A DNA stretch of 64,000 nt from Anadara kagoshimensis (taxonomy: Eukaryota > Mollusca > Bivalvia > Arcoida > Arcidae). Under the pieces are notes generated by a model. It searched no databases. It was given only the letters and a program-made list of their open reading frames with translations, and was not told where the DNA came from. The stretch covers positions 56,057,539 to 56,121,538 of the forward strand of contig CM037874.1 in the NCBI GenBank assembly GCA_021292105.1. Direction: 5' to 3'. Both the position numbers and the translations under genes were made by a program. The first letter of the stretch is position 1. Every line of letters starts with the position of its first letter. This document shows, in pieces, positions 51,801 to 62,265 of the stretch.

Positions 51801-52676
51801 TCAACAACGCGATATTGGTATTTTCAGCTGATTGATAAAAATTATGTTACAGACATCATAACTAACTTAGCAAGACAACAGTAAAATAAAGTGACAGACA
51901 AATTGAATGAATAAAACACTACGGAGTAACAAAGAAAACATCACAAGAAACAAAACTGATAGAAAGAAAAGAAGGACTGAAGCACAATATAAAGCAAAAA
52001 AGAAAAACATAGAAGCAAAACGCAGTGATAGAAAGAAAAAAATTACAAAAACAAACTTTGTGAAAAGCATTTTATTTATTTTGCACCCAAAATTCTCTTT
52101 AGATCATTGAGTGAAATATGTAAGCTATGATGATTTACGGTTAAGATGATATTAGATTAAATTATTAAAAATGTTAATATTGTACAGACAGCAAAATATT
52201 TCAGTAATGAAAAGTAATATCTACAAGTGGTATCTTTTGGTTTGTATTAAAAGCACGTGCCTATTAACTTTGTTTTTTTTAACTTATGTATACTGTAAGC
52301 AGTTTTAGGTAAAGTATGTGTTTTTCTGACAAATCTTCGCGAGTGAACCAAAAGGTGATTTAGTCCATTTTATGGTGCCGTACTGTTTTGTGATATTAAT
52401 TAAAAATCTTGGTTTTGTGTCGAAAATAGTTTCTTTATGCAATAAAACATTTGTTTCGCGTTGTTGCTCTCCAACTTTAGTGCCTGTTTGAACCTCAAAC
52501 CTCAAATGTTAGTGTTTTATGTGTTGTCTTGCTTCTTTAAACATAATTATGAAAATATAAAAACAAAAACGTGAATTTTCGCGAATTGTATTTTAGTTTT
52601 ATTTTTTCTCAGCCTTCCCTTTTTGTGTATGATAAAAGCAAGTTGAAAATACTACTGACAAACTATGTACATATAA

Positions 52677-52788
52677 ATAACAAACATGCTAATCCATATC
52701 CGCATCACAATCCAGAAGCAAAGTAAAAACTTTGGAACTGACAAGTTTGGTTAGACACGCGAACTTCCATCAGGGAAGTAAGACCATA
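52677..52788 (-). mobile_element. Tail copy of the RT-linked element in unit F
   Basis: AACAAACATGCTAATCCATA, ATCCAGAAGCAAAGTAAAAA, GACAAGTTTGGTTAGACACG and ATCAGGGAAGTAAGACCA follow the minus-strand tail, truncated before the GGTGCTCCGG motif. The equivalent phase in the other units lacks it. Confidence 0.65.
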
Positions 52789-53788
52789 ATTATACTAAAC
52801 ACACGTTTATTTAAACAATACCCAACTGTGTAACACGCTAAACTAATATAATTAAAAATGTACAAGCTCGTTTTCAAATGTACGAATTGCATATTGTTGA
52901 GGGTGGTGCTAACAATATTCGATTAGACGAGTTTTCAACAAAGCTACATTTACGCAGTAAGGTACATGCTTGTTGTTTTTTAATATTGTTGTCTCCTTGT
53001 CATAGATCATGAAATACCACAGCCCTATCTGCCACTAAGCCAAACAGTTAAATTTAACGACAGGAATTTAAACGGGGAACCAGGTATTGAAATCATAGTT
53101 GTTAAATTCCCCGTGTTGTAAAGCCAAACAATTATTTAATTAGTTATCTAACAGGTTTACTTAAATTGAAATAATCAAGAGATAAAATATCAATGGCCCC
53201 CAAGTGTCATCAAAGTTTGAAAGTAAAATTTAAATTATCAACATAAACATATTGATTCATGCCCAAACGACAATACAAAAAGTCCAACTTTAACTAGGGA
53301 AGTGAGTCAAGGTGTTCTGGAAGGGTATGGAAATAGGTCGTCAAATAATTCCATGGTTATTTTAGATACAGAGACATTATAGTTAACAACAATCATTTAA
53401 TAAAGTTTGTACTCAACACCTGAGTATAGAACGTAACGTTCAGGTGTATAGGTAAATAGGATTGACCTGTCTCTTTGACCTTTAATTTAATTGTATGAAT
53501 TATGAACCAATATATTTTGGTATATGGATCACAGGTTTTTGTATAATCTACATTACAGAAAACATGCATTAATAAGAATCTTAACACTATCCCTATGTCA
53601 TGAATTTATTTGTCCTTTCTTGTCGCGTTTTGGTTACTCACTATTTATTCACATGTTTTATTATCAGTTGTCCTAAATATGTTTCAATTGTCTTTTGTTT
53701 TCCTTTCGTAACTTGGATAAACTCTATTGTTTTGTCTCCTTGGTTACATTGTTAGTGTACAGAAATTGTACTGTGTGCGCCTTAGTAG

Positions 53789-53945
53789 AATAAAAAACAA
53801 ACATACCAATCCGTATGCTAAAGCAAAGTAAAAGCTGTTAAACTGACATTTTGTAGTTAAACACATGAATTTCCACAAGGGAATTGAGGTATGGTGCTCC
53901 GGAAGTGTAAGCACCTCTTGATTAGCTAGCCACATCATGTACAGA
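53789..53945 (-). mobile_element. Tail copy of the RT-linked element (shared with unit B)
   Basis: Minus-strand tail AATAAAAAACAAACATACCA, TTCCACAAGGGAATTGAGG, GGTGCTCCGGAAGTGTAAGC, ACCTCTTGATTAGCTAGC. Flanks (ATAATAATGCACA, GTGTAATCTGGCTGGC) match those around the copy at 13,854, so this is one ancestral insertion. Confidence 0.65.
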
Positions 53946-56764
53946 ACGATTATCAAATAATAATGCACAGTGTTACATTGGGGAAGCGTAGTGTAATCTG
54001 GCTGGCTCTGATCGTAAAATATATACATGTTAATGTAGAAAGCTTGCACTAATAACCCACCACTGAGATAATAAAAGTCATCTAAACACAGACACAGATA
54101 CATACTTTGAGGGAAATACCAATTATTGTTACTATAATGATATTGTGTAACTGCTTAATGCTTCTATAATAATACTGCATTTATTCCAAAAATATCCCGT
54201 TGTGTGTAGTCATCATCATTACTCTGGATAATTATTAACTCGTGTGGGTAATTTTGTATTAAATTTGTAAGACTATAAATGTCTTCATTGTATCTGTTTT
54301 GAGGCTAGTATAGTATCTTTTTAAATTTGTTTGATTGATGAGCACTATAGGTGAAATATGTTTTTGTCATTTTTGTTTAGAGAATTTGACGTGAGCATTA
54401 ACACTTCATTTGTCCCACGGGTTTTACATTTCACGTGACCTTGGATATACCAAATCGGTGTTAATTAAACGTTTTCTTGTCTGTAGATTGCACGTAGGTG
54501 TTCGGAAAAGTTTAATAATATACTGTATAATAGATTCAAATAGGTTTAATTTGCAAAGAAAGGTGGCATCTAATCGCTTTCTGAGTAATACACTTCGGTT
54601 TGTTGAAGATTGCATAGTGACGCACCAGATGGTTTTCTCCAAAGATGATAAACTATTGGCTTACAGTGTAAGATTTGTTTTTACTCTATCAAACATTTCT
54701 TTCTTTAATTTAAACAATCCAAATTGTTGTCTTATGCCATTAGATAAGTTGATCATCTACAATCACTACCTAATTTCCCTTGTGGAAATTCCTATGTTTA
54801 ATTTAATTTGTGAAATTTATACTTTTAAAGATTTTCTTTGATTGTAATTTAAACATGTAATGACATGATTGCTTTTGATTGCCCACCCTGCATACTGAGT
54901 AAAAAATTTAAGCGTCGATAACAAGCACTATCTTCTGCCATGATGAGACAATGTAATCACGAAAAATGAATACAGAAAACTGAATAATAATCCAATATCT
55001 AAACCACACATTCAGCACTCAAAGTCCCCGTTTAAGTCAAAGAGTACACACACGTGAAATACTCCATCAGACAAAGTGGATTAAACAAATAACTACAAAG
55101 AAGGCGATGTTTTATATAAGTTTTTATACAGTAAAGACCTCCTGGGTATATACATAAATGCATATCAACATTATGATTCAGTAAGTTGTTGTGTTAATTT
55201 TTACTCAACTTATATACATAAAAATAAAATTGTGTTATTTGTTGAAATGCGATTGTGTCTTGTCTGCACTTTATCTGGCTGAGTTGCAAAAATTGAGCTT
55301 CTGATAGGTAGATGATGGAATTTGCTTCATTATATAACAAAAATACTAATCAAATGCTGCTAGACATGTTCGATGCACTTAGGCACGACTAATACTAGAA
55401 ATGTATACCAAATATTATCGTTTTTATATATTTATCTGATCGATCACATTGAAGTATATACCACTTTATTATTTTTTAAAAATGGAAAACAGTATGGAGT
55501 CTCAGGTTTAATTAAAGATGTTCCTCTGATCGGTTACTTTTCAATCAAAACCAGTTATTTAAAATAATTCGGAAAGTTGGTTTTGAAAATGTTTTATTCA
55601 TCAGCCCCAATTTAATTTGAGATGTCCTTCGCGTCAATTAAAATGTTTGTGCACTTAACAAAGTACGAAAATTCACTTTAATGATTGATTCGGTACCCAT
55701 GACCGAGTGATATGCAAGTTAATGCAAACTAGGAAAGTGAATCCTGAAAGTGAATAATATAAATATCAATGCTTGAAAATATTCAGCATATTTTCTTTGC
55801 ACGCAAAGTCTCCGTTATAGTCATAGAGTACACAAAATGCATTATCACACAAAGTGGATTAATAAATAACTATAATGACGGCAATGTTTTACAAATAGAT
55901 TTGTTATACAATTAAATATATTAAGACCCGCTGGGTATAGGCATGAGTACATATCCACATTATTATTCCGTACGTTTACACCTATAAAAATTGATTGTGT
56001 CTTGTCTGGATTTATCTCGTTAATGTGTACAAAATGTCTACATATCTATAGTTATCAACATATACATAATGCGACCTGTTAAATAATATAACAAAAATAT
56101 TCACATTTAATAAAATGCTTTTAGAAATATTTGATGTACCAAGTCGCATATAATAATGAAAACGAAAAAGTTAAAGATCACCGTTTTAATTGGACATATT
56201 CATTCAAATATTCCGTCAAATTGGAAATCTATATCGCTTATTTATAAATTAATTGTAAAAGACAGCATCAAACTCGATCTAATTGGAAATGTCTATCTAG
56301 TAGGCTGGAATTTTCGATACAACTTTCTAGTAATTAAAAAGTAAGCACATTATCTATTCACTTCATTAGCCTACTAGCACCCTTAAAACCACAGTTACTG
56401 CTAAAACTTGAACCCAATAATCGGAAACCTTAACAACTCATTAATGTATATCCACAATATACATAACTAGCATATGATAAGTGATGTTTTAAGGAGAAAA
56501 GTGTTTTTAATTATTTGCAATTACTGATATAAATATGAAATCACTTTATACATCATAAACTCTCTTATTTTGTTGTACTAGATGACAGTTAAGATCTTCT
56601 TGAGTACAAACCTCTTAATGAAAATTAATGCAAAACAGCAACTGAAACGGAATGCATGTATGAATTATGTACGCATAAATGATTGCATATTTTGAAATTT
56701 AGACAAAAGTGTTGAAAAACAAATACAGGCATATACGTTTTGTTATATTGCCCTCAAAGATATG

Positions 56765-56916
56765 ACGTGACGGGTTTAGCTAGCTAAACATGTGGTGTAA
56801 CTGACTTCGCTTCCCTGGTAAAAGTCCATGTGTTTATTAAATTTACCGGTGTTCAAAGTTTTTACTTTCCTCTAGTATTGTGATTTGGATGGATGTGTAA
56901 GTTTGTTTTGAAATGA
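56765..56916 (+). repeat. Tail copy at the right edge of the array
   Basis: GTGACGGGTTTAGCTAGCTA, CTTCGCTTCCCTGGTAAAAG, GTTCAAAGTTTTTACTTTCC and TGTGATTTGGATGGATGTGT match the plus-strand tail. It corresponds to the ancestral remnant at 25,440 in C but is better preserved. Array homology ends immediately after it, which makes it a candidate exchange breakpoint. Confidence 0.55.
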
Positions 56917-57062
56917 CCTTGGTTCAAGGTTATGTCTATAGTACACATTAGATGTAAGGCACTAGATGTTTTCATTTAAAGCAATCTAAACAACCTTAAA
57001 CTCTACGGTAGTTGCAGGTTCCTGATAACTATCCCCTATGTGTATCGGTTGGACTTATTGGA

Positions 57063-57140
57063 ATAAAAAAACAAACATACCAATCCATGTCCAAATCGCA
57101 ATCCAAGAGCAAAGTAAAACTTTCTAACTTGCAAAAAATA
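57063..57140 (-). mobile_element. Short tail copy outside the array
   Basis: AAACAAACATACCAATCCAT, TCCAAATCGCAATCCAAGAG and CAAAGTAAAACTTTCTAACT give the terminal ~80 bp of the element in reverse orientation. It faces the plus copy at 56,765 across ~150 bp. Confidence 0.55.
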
Positions 57141-57732
57141 ACGTTCCTTAACCAGTATATTATCAAACTTGTATAATTCCAACAAATGAATAATAAATTA
57201 GATATTGTATGTTTGCTTAAAATTGTTAACATTGTTGTTAATTCTTTGGTAAAATAAGTATAATGTTTTAATGTGCATATGACTTCCCCACAGGTTGAAA
57301 AATTAGTGAGCAGGATGGCATTATCCGAGGCAAATGTACTATAATCACACCACTGGATATATATACTCCCGTGCCTATTCGCAATCAGAATTTTATAATT
57401 AGTGTTCCGAATATATATTTGTTATTTTTGTCTTGTTGGTTAGTTCTATCTTTAACGTGTATCATTTCGAGTGTTCTCTGTGTCCTTTGGCTATTACTTA
57501 ATTACTTTCTATTTCTGTTTTCTATTTTAAAATGAGTTTATTTTGTATGTCTATAAAATGACATATAAAAATATAATATGACGATCACTTTAATTCATAT
57601 TAAATGGTCTTTGCACCAAAATCGAATAATTTTAATACATAAATCGTCTGGTATTTGTCATATTATGGTAATATGCCAGAAAGTGATTTTTTAAAATTTT
57701 ATTACGTACAGAAGAACCCAGTGACTTTTATT
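57141..57732. other. AT-rich sequence without recognisable features
   Basis: No long frame, no clear repeat and no match to the array unit that I could see. TTCCCCACAGG near 57,286 resembles a splice acceptor but has no supporting exon. Confidence 0.4.
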
Positions 57733-57801
57733 CTAAATGCCGAATGCTTAGCAAAATCATTTGGACAGACGCCGATAGTGGTTCGAATCCACTCATTCCC
57801 A
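57733..57801 (+). pseudogene. tRNA-like relic (leucine-type arrangement)
   Basis: ATGCCGAATGCTTAGCA resembles the D-arm of a class II tRNA. GGACAGACGCC could be the variable-arm region, and GTGGTTCGAATCCACTC is a good T-arm followed by ATTCCCA as a 3' acceptor strand. The 5' acceptor strand and part of the anticodon arm do not pair or are missing, so it is probably a pseudogene or a SINE head rather than a working tRNA. Confidence 0.4.
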
Positions 57802-57824
57802 CAAACACTTCCTTTTGGGCTAAG

Positions 57825-57830
57825 AGATAG

Positions 57831-57914
<84 letters not shown>
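57825..57914 (+). repeat. Compound GATA / GA microsatellite
   Basis: About six GATA repeats pass directly into about 32 GA repeats. It lies 23 bp after the tRNA-like relic, where a SINE tail would be expected, so it may have grown from one. Confidence 0.95.
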
Positions 57915-57917
<3 letters not shown>

Positions 57918-58300
57918 TTTTGTAATACTTAAAATTAAACGTAAAAAGTCCTAAACATCCACAAGATGCCAAATATAAGCTGTAAATTTGAATGACGTTA
58001 CAGTGTACCCTGTTTAAACAAGAAATAGGTATGTTATTCCCTATCAGTAATAGTTTTTAGAAGCATTGTTTTTAAAAAAATAAAAGATTCATGATCAATT
58101 TTTGAAATTCATTATCTGATCATTTTCGTTGAAAAAATATTTAAAAATATGTTAAACATGATATCTATTGCTGTTATTAGTGTAAAGTTTATTATCTACA
58201 AGACGACTGTTATTAATATAAAAACACTTACACATAAATTCTAGATGAATCTTGTTCCAGATAACCTTAGTGATTTTATTACGACAAAACGTCGCTGATT

Positions 58301-58357
58301 AGTTTAAAATAACAGCATTACAGTTATATGAGTTTAAAATAACAGCATTACAGTTAC
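58301..58357 (+). repeat. 30-bp tandem duplication
   Basis: AGTTTAAAATAACAGCATTA followed by CAGTTA occurs twice, starting at 58,301 and 58,331. Confidence 0.9.
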
Positions 58358-58489
58358 CTATAGTGCAAGTGCACCAAACCTGTGTGCTAAATGGAACTTG
58401 AGTTGAAAAGATGGACCAAAACTTTCATACTCTCTGGTTGGATAGAAGATATTCATCTAGTTAATCATGATGAAGTCTTCAATCAAAAG

Positions 58490-58645
58490 AAATCAATCCA
58501 TGTCAAAATCAAAATCCAGAAGCGAATAAAAAACCGGCAAATTAAGCTTAACACCTGGACTTCTACCAGTACTTGTCAAGCCAGGCCGGGTGATCCGGAA
58601 GTGTTAGCACCTCCTGTGTAGCTAGAGATACACCTGCCGCGTGTA
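58490..58645 (-). mobile_element. Tail copy of the RT-linked element in the flank
   Basis: AATCAATCCATGTCAAAATC, AAATCCAGAAGCGAATAA, GGCCGGGTGATCCGGAAGTG, TTAGCACCTCCTGTGTAGCT and CACCTGCCGCGTGTAAT follow the minus-strand tail in order. The open frame that spans it is incidental. Confidence 0.6.
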
Positions 58646-58664
58646 ATGCTAGTCGAAGCACTAC

Positions 58665-59050
58665 TTACAAGGAATTGCATTCCGAAACGACTGTCTAGAG
58701 CTGCAAAATTATATAATATGGTATAATATGTAAATTAAACCCCTGAGGGTGGCTGGTGCCCAGAGGATATCACAAACTCAGTAGGCTATAATTGTTTATA
58801 ATTGTCAGAAATATACTATTGGTTAAATTTGATGCTAATTAAAATTTGAAATTCCTCAAAAACTAAGTTACACTCTTTTAATTTTTTAGGTGATTTGGTA
58901 AAATATATTTAGGTCCTTTGAGTTTTTCTTCAACATCTTGCAAAATGTTTTGGTTCATGCAGTACTAATAAGGAATTGTATCCCAAAACGGCCGTCTAGT
59001 GCTGTAAAATTAAAACTGATATAATATGTAATGGAACAAAAAATTTTTAA
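58665..59050 (+). repeat. Two diverged copies of a ~90-bp sequence
   Basis: ACAAGGAATTGCATTCCGAAACGACTG-like text at 58,668 and TAAGGAATTGTATCCCAAAA at 58,968 are each followed by GTCTAG(A/T)GCTG(C/T)AAAATTA and a TATAATATGTAA motif. A third, partial copy is at about 62,700-62,735. CAAAAACTAAGTTACAC between them also has a relative near 62,553. Possibly remnants of one local repeat family. Confidence 0.55.
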
Positions 59051-59928
59051 AAGGACCTATACGTTTTGTTTCAGAATGTAACTACCTGGTAAATACAAAT
59101 ACCCCAAGCATTGTGGAATGTGTCAAATAATCAAACCACAATGCAACTCCAAACAGGGTCGCTGATAGAGATAGTTTTAAATTGTAAATTACAATGATAA
59201 AATTGTTTTTGACAATCTACCCTGAAGTTTGAATTGATTCTAGAAAACGTGTAAGAAATAAATATGCATTATCTATCAACATCAAGCATACCAATCTACA
59301 ATGTATGTCTAATAACACTAACCAGTCAGCAGTATATATGCATTGCACACCGACAAACAATAAATATGTTTTACGCACTAACTGGTATACAATAAAAATT
59401 CCGAAACGAAACAAAAAAATGATTTTGTAGTCTCAAAGATTGAAAAGATTAATATAAAATCCACTTACACAACGATATCAACACTGTCTGTGATCCTGTT
59501 ACTAAAATGTACCAGATTATCTTGACAAGTGTTCTAAGTGCATTAAAAGTAATTAGAGAGGATTTAAAAGAATGTGATTCTTGCAAAATACGTATAATGT
59601 TAGTAAAAGGTCATTATATAAATATATATCTTATTAATGTACGCATTTAAGGGTGTTTACTTCCTTATTTTTATACAAAACTACTCACTCGGTAATTTAA
59701 AGAAAATTTAAAAAAAAACCCATTAAATCTGTTATTCTCGCTATTTTGATCTAGACAAAAAAAATTAAAGAATTGAGAACAAAAACATTAGTAATACAGC
59801 TTAAAGAGATTGTTTAAATAGCCAAAAAATGAAAACGTCAATTGAACCATTATTTGAAATAATTTTGAAATCAATACATAAATTTTCTATCCCGATTGAA
59901 ACAAAAAAAATGTATGAAATTTTTATTT
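59051..59928. other. AT-rich intergenic sequence
   Basis: Only short frames (longest 65 codons) and no recognisable element. A-rich runs occur near 59,710-59,770 and 59,900. Confidence 0.4.
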
Positions 59929-60082
59929 AAGGAATGACATTACTTTGACTGTACTGCATGGAGTTATGCAGTAGAATGGACTGTCTCAAATTAAATGAAA
60001 GCCGAAGGCTTTCATGGTTATTTGAGACAGTCCATTCTACTGCATAACTCCATGCAGTACAGTCAAGTACATGTCATTCCTT
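59929..60082. repeat. Near-perfect ~150-bp palindrome (hairpin)
   Basis: The left arm starts AAGGAATGACAT and the right arm ends ATGTCATTCCTT. The arms contain GACTGTACTGCATGGAGTTA and TGCAGTAGAATGGACTGTCT and their exact inverses, separated by a tiny loop in GAAAGCCGAAGGCTTTC (centre near 60,004). A few unpaired bases occur near the arm ends (TACTTTG versus CAAGTAC) and near the loop. Transcribed, it would fold into a long hairpin. It could be a MITE or foldback element, or an inverted duplication. The arm sequence appears a third time nearby (60,349). Confidence 0.9.
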
Positions 60083-60182
60083 ATATTTACAATCATTTGT
60101 AACTTTTCCAAATAAACACAAAATATAAACTGACATTTTAACACTTTTCATAAAAGAAAACAACTATAACTACCTCGTTAAA

Positions 60183-60345
60183 AATTGACTGTTCCAACTG
60201 TCGGCATCATTGACGTATCGCCGGCCACGCCCACAATGTTCCGACAAAGCTGACATAACGGTACCAAAGCAGCGTCACGGCAACTAATGACGTACTAGTA
60301 TCAGTGACGTCATTAAATGGTACAATTCCCTGCTCGCGTGCTCCA
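60183..60345. promoter_or_regulatory. GC-richer patch with clustered CRE-like motifs
   Basis: Markedly more GC than its surroundings. It contains a full CRE palindrome TGACGTCA (60,305-60,312), TGACGTA at 60,211 and 60,288, GCGTCACGG near 60,272 and a CCACGCCC box near 60,225. Several CREB/ATF-type sites in about 100 bp would suit a promoter or enhancer, but no gene start is visible on either side. Confidence 0.3.
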
Positions 60346-60348
60346 TTC

Positions 60349-60383
60349 AACTGCATCGAGTCATGAAGTAGAATCGAGGTCAA
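60349..60383 (+). repeat. Third, diverged copy of the palindrome arm
   Basis: CTGCATCGAGTCATGAAGTA then GAATCGAGGTC aligns with CTGCATGGAGTTATGCAGTA then GAATGGACTGTC of the left arm at 59,955, with about six differences. This suggests that the hairpin arose by inverted duplication of a local sequence. Confidence 0.6.
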
Positions 60384-60639
60384 ACACTGCATTGAAGCAA
60401 AACCAATGTGATTGTAAATATTTCCTTATATGGATTACGTATCTTGTCGAAATGAATTCCTATATATACTGAAGGGAAACTAATGGTAGATAAAATAGTT
60501 ATAGAAATAACAAGCCTGATTAAAACGTGAATTTTGAGCCAGTTGGCGTAAACCCATTTATATTTTTAATTGTCTAAATACCAGAAATAATTTTTATAAA
60601 TCATTATAATAAAAAACATAACAACATATGTCCTAGCAA

Positions 60640-60790
60640 TAATCCCCCCAAAATGTTTAAACTTTGAAGCTGGCAAATTAAATTAAACAAGTTAACATCC
60701 ACAATGGAAATTTGGCCTGGTGCTCCAGAAGGGTACGTAGCGCCCCTGTTTACCTATCTACACCCACTACGTGTTTAACAAAAATTGCAA
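60640..60790 (-). mobile_element. Decayed tail copy in the flank
   Basis: AAATGTTTAAACTTTGAAGC, CATCCACAATGGAAATTTGG, CCTGGTGCTCCAGAAGGGTA, CGCCCCTGTTTACCTATCTA and CACCCACTACGTG follow the minus-strand tail order. Confidence 0.55.
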
Positions 60791-60868
60791 ATGAAAAGAA
60801 TAAGGGGCAATAGGACGTCAAATAAGAATAAAACTAGTAACCAACAACGCACTAAAAAGACAACACAA

Positions 60869-61390
60869 GTAAATGATAAAACATCCAACGCTTCAAAACA
60901 TAACACAAAACAGATTAAGGATAACATCAGATAAGTAAAAAGAAAGAAAAGTAAGATTGTGAAATTATTTTATCTGGGTTACACACTAACTTTTAAACAA
61001 AATACACATACTTGCATTGTAATTATTAAAAGTAATAAGTAGAATGTACATATTCTCCAAGATTAATCAAAAACAAACATCTAATCCATGTTATTTAATG
61101 TTATGATTATAGAATTACTTTCCTAGCAATTCTAAACAATTTCAAATACTTAAATACTTGCTGTTATTACGGTATATTTTACTAAACTAATCTTTCCTAC
61201 TTTTAGTTCACAAAAATGTAGGCAATCACTTTACATGTACATGGGGTTAACGGGAAATATAAATTCCAGAAATGTCTTTATACATAACATTCGTGTAATT
61301 TTTTTCAAATTTGATTTCGAGAAATGCCTTTTCTTTCTTCTTTTTCACAACCATAGTGCGTTGAGTATAATACAATTATTAATTCTATGT
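60869..61390 (+). repeat. Local duplication, copy 1
   Basis: Matches 61,796-62,240 in order: AATGATAAAAC, AATTCTAAACAATTT, TATATTTTACTAAACTAATC, AAATGTAGGCAA, then GTGCGTTGAGTATAATACAA at 61,358 and again at 62,199. Period ~0.85-0.93 kb, diverged. Copy 1 contains a fragment of the element terminus (AATCAAAAACAAACATCTAA) near 61,065. Confidence 0.65.
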
Positions 61391-61580
61391 TTGAAAATAT
61401 AAAACAAATTACAAAGCGAATGCCTAATACATGTATTTCAATTTATATTACAAATCAATACGCATATGTTTATAAAGTAAATCATATGCAACAGGGTACT
61501 TGGAGGTTACAACACATCCAAACATGGGGAATGGCCCTTTTCCCTAAATATATCTATAGGTTGAAAAATGTGTTTCAAAA

Positions 61581-61690
61581 AAGGCCTTACTTCCCATGTA
61601 GGTGTTCATGTGATTATTTTAATTTGCCCGTTTTAAATGTTTCTACTTTTCGTATGAGATGGTGATTAGAGCATGGAACAGCTATGTGCG
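61581..61690 (+). repeat. Decayed tail copy between the local duplicates
   Basis: GGCCTTACTTCCCATGTAGG, GTTCATGTGA, TTCTACTTTTCGTATGAGAT and GGTGATTAGAGCATGGAACA parallel the plus-strand tail (GGCCTCACTTCCCTGGTGGA, TTTTTACTTTGCTTCTGGAT, GTGATTCGGACATGGATTAG). Confidence 0.45.
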
Positions 61691-61795
61691 TTTTTGTTTT
61701 ATTTTCCGATATCCCCACATTAAGATACCATTTTTACCAAAAATATATACTTGTGCAACCAGCACAACAAATACCACGAGAACAAAACCCATTAA

Positions 61796-62265
61796 ATGAT
61801 AAAACTACTAAAATGAGACAAATGAGAAAAACATTGGGAATAATATTGCATGATATACGGTTCAAACTAACTTTACAAAGACTCACTTATTAATAATTGG
61901 AATGTAATATCTAAAAAAGTTTAAGTAAACTGTACATGATAACTGTTACTTACATAAACTAACTTCCCAAACAATTCTAAATAATTTGTAATTTTTTAGT
62001 TGTTTTACTACCATAACGGGTTGTTTTACTAAATGACCTTTCATGCGTTCTGAGTTCAAAAAAATATAGGCAACTGTTACACAAGGTACTATCCAGAAAT
62101 ATTAATTCAAGAAAATCATATTTACATAAAAACGTGTTTTTGATTTGATTCCAAGACAATGATTTTTTGCGTTATGTTTCTTTTAATTAAAAACTGGTGC
62201 GTTGAGTATAATACAATGTTGTATGTTATGTTTTAAAAACTAAATCAACAAATTAATTAAACCTC
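61796..62265 (+). repeat. Local duplication, copy 2
   Basis: Second copy of the segment at 60,869. The best conserved blocks are ACAATTCTAAATAATTTGTA (61,972) and GCGTTGAGTATAATACAATG (62,200). No open frame is conserved between the copies. Confidence 0.65.

Larger units (their letters stand above)
50425..56916 (+). repeat. Array unit F (partial, ~6.5 kb, right end of array)
   Basis: Sixth unit. From 50,425 to about 51,660 it is close to D and E, then shifts to an older sequence resembling A and B; this is the right limit of the recent triplication. Examples are 55,256-55,412 (close to A 6,595-6,760) and the tail copy at 53,789, which sits at the same site as one in B (13,854). It contains two copies of a ~250-bp module (about 54,885-55,170 and 55,760-56,000), one like A and one like C-E. 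Homology to the unit fades near 56,900, short of a full period. Confidence 0.75.

Noticed and set aside
54410-54841. 143-codon open frame, the longest in the window
   Set aside because: No recognisable domain, AT-driven composition, and the equivalent region of other units does not keep the frame. Most likely chance.
1-56916. rDNA, histone or snRNA gene array as an explanation for the tandem units
   Set aside because: None of the conserved rRNA cores, histone proteins or snRNA motifs is visible in any unit.
57286-57300. Possible splice acceptor TTCCCCACAGG
   Set aside because: No open frame or partner donor that would make an exon; expected by chance.
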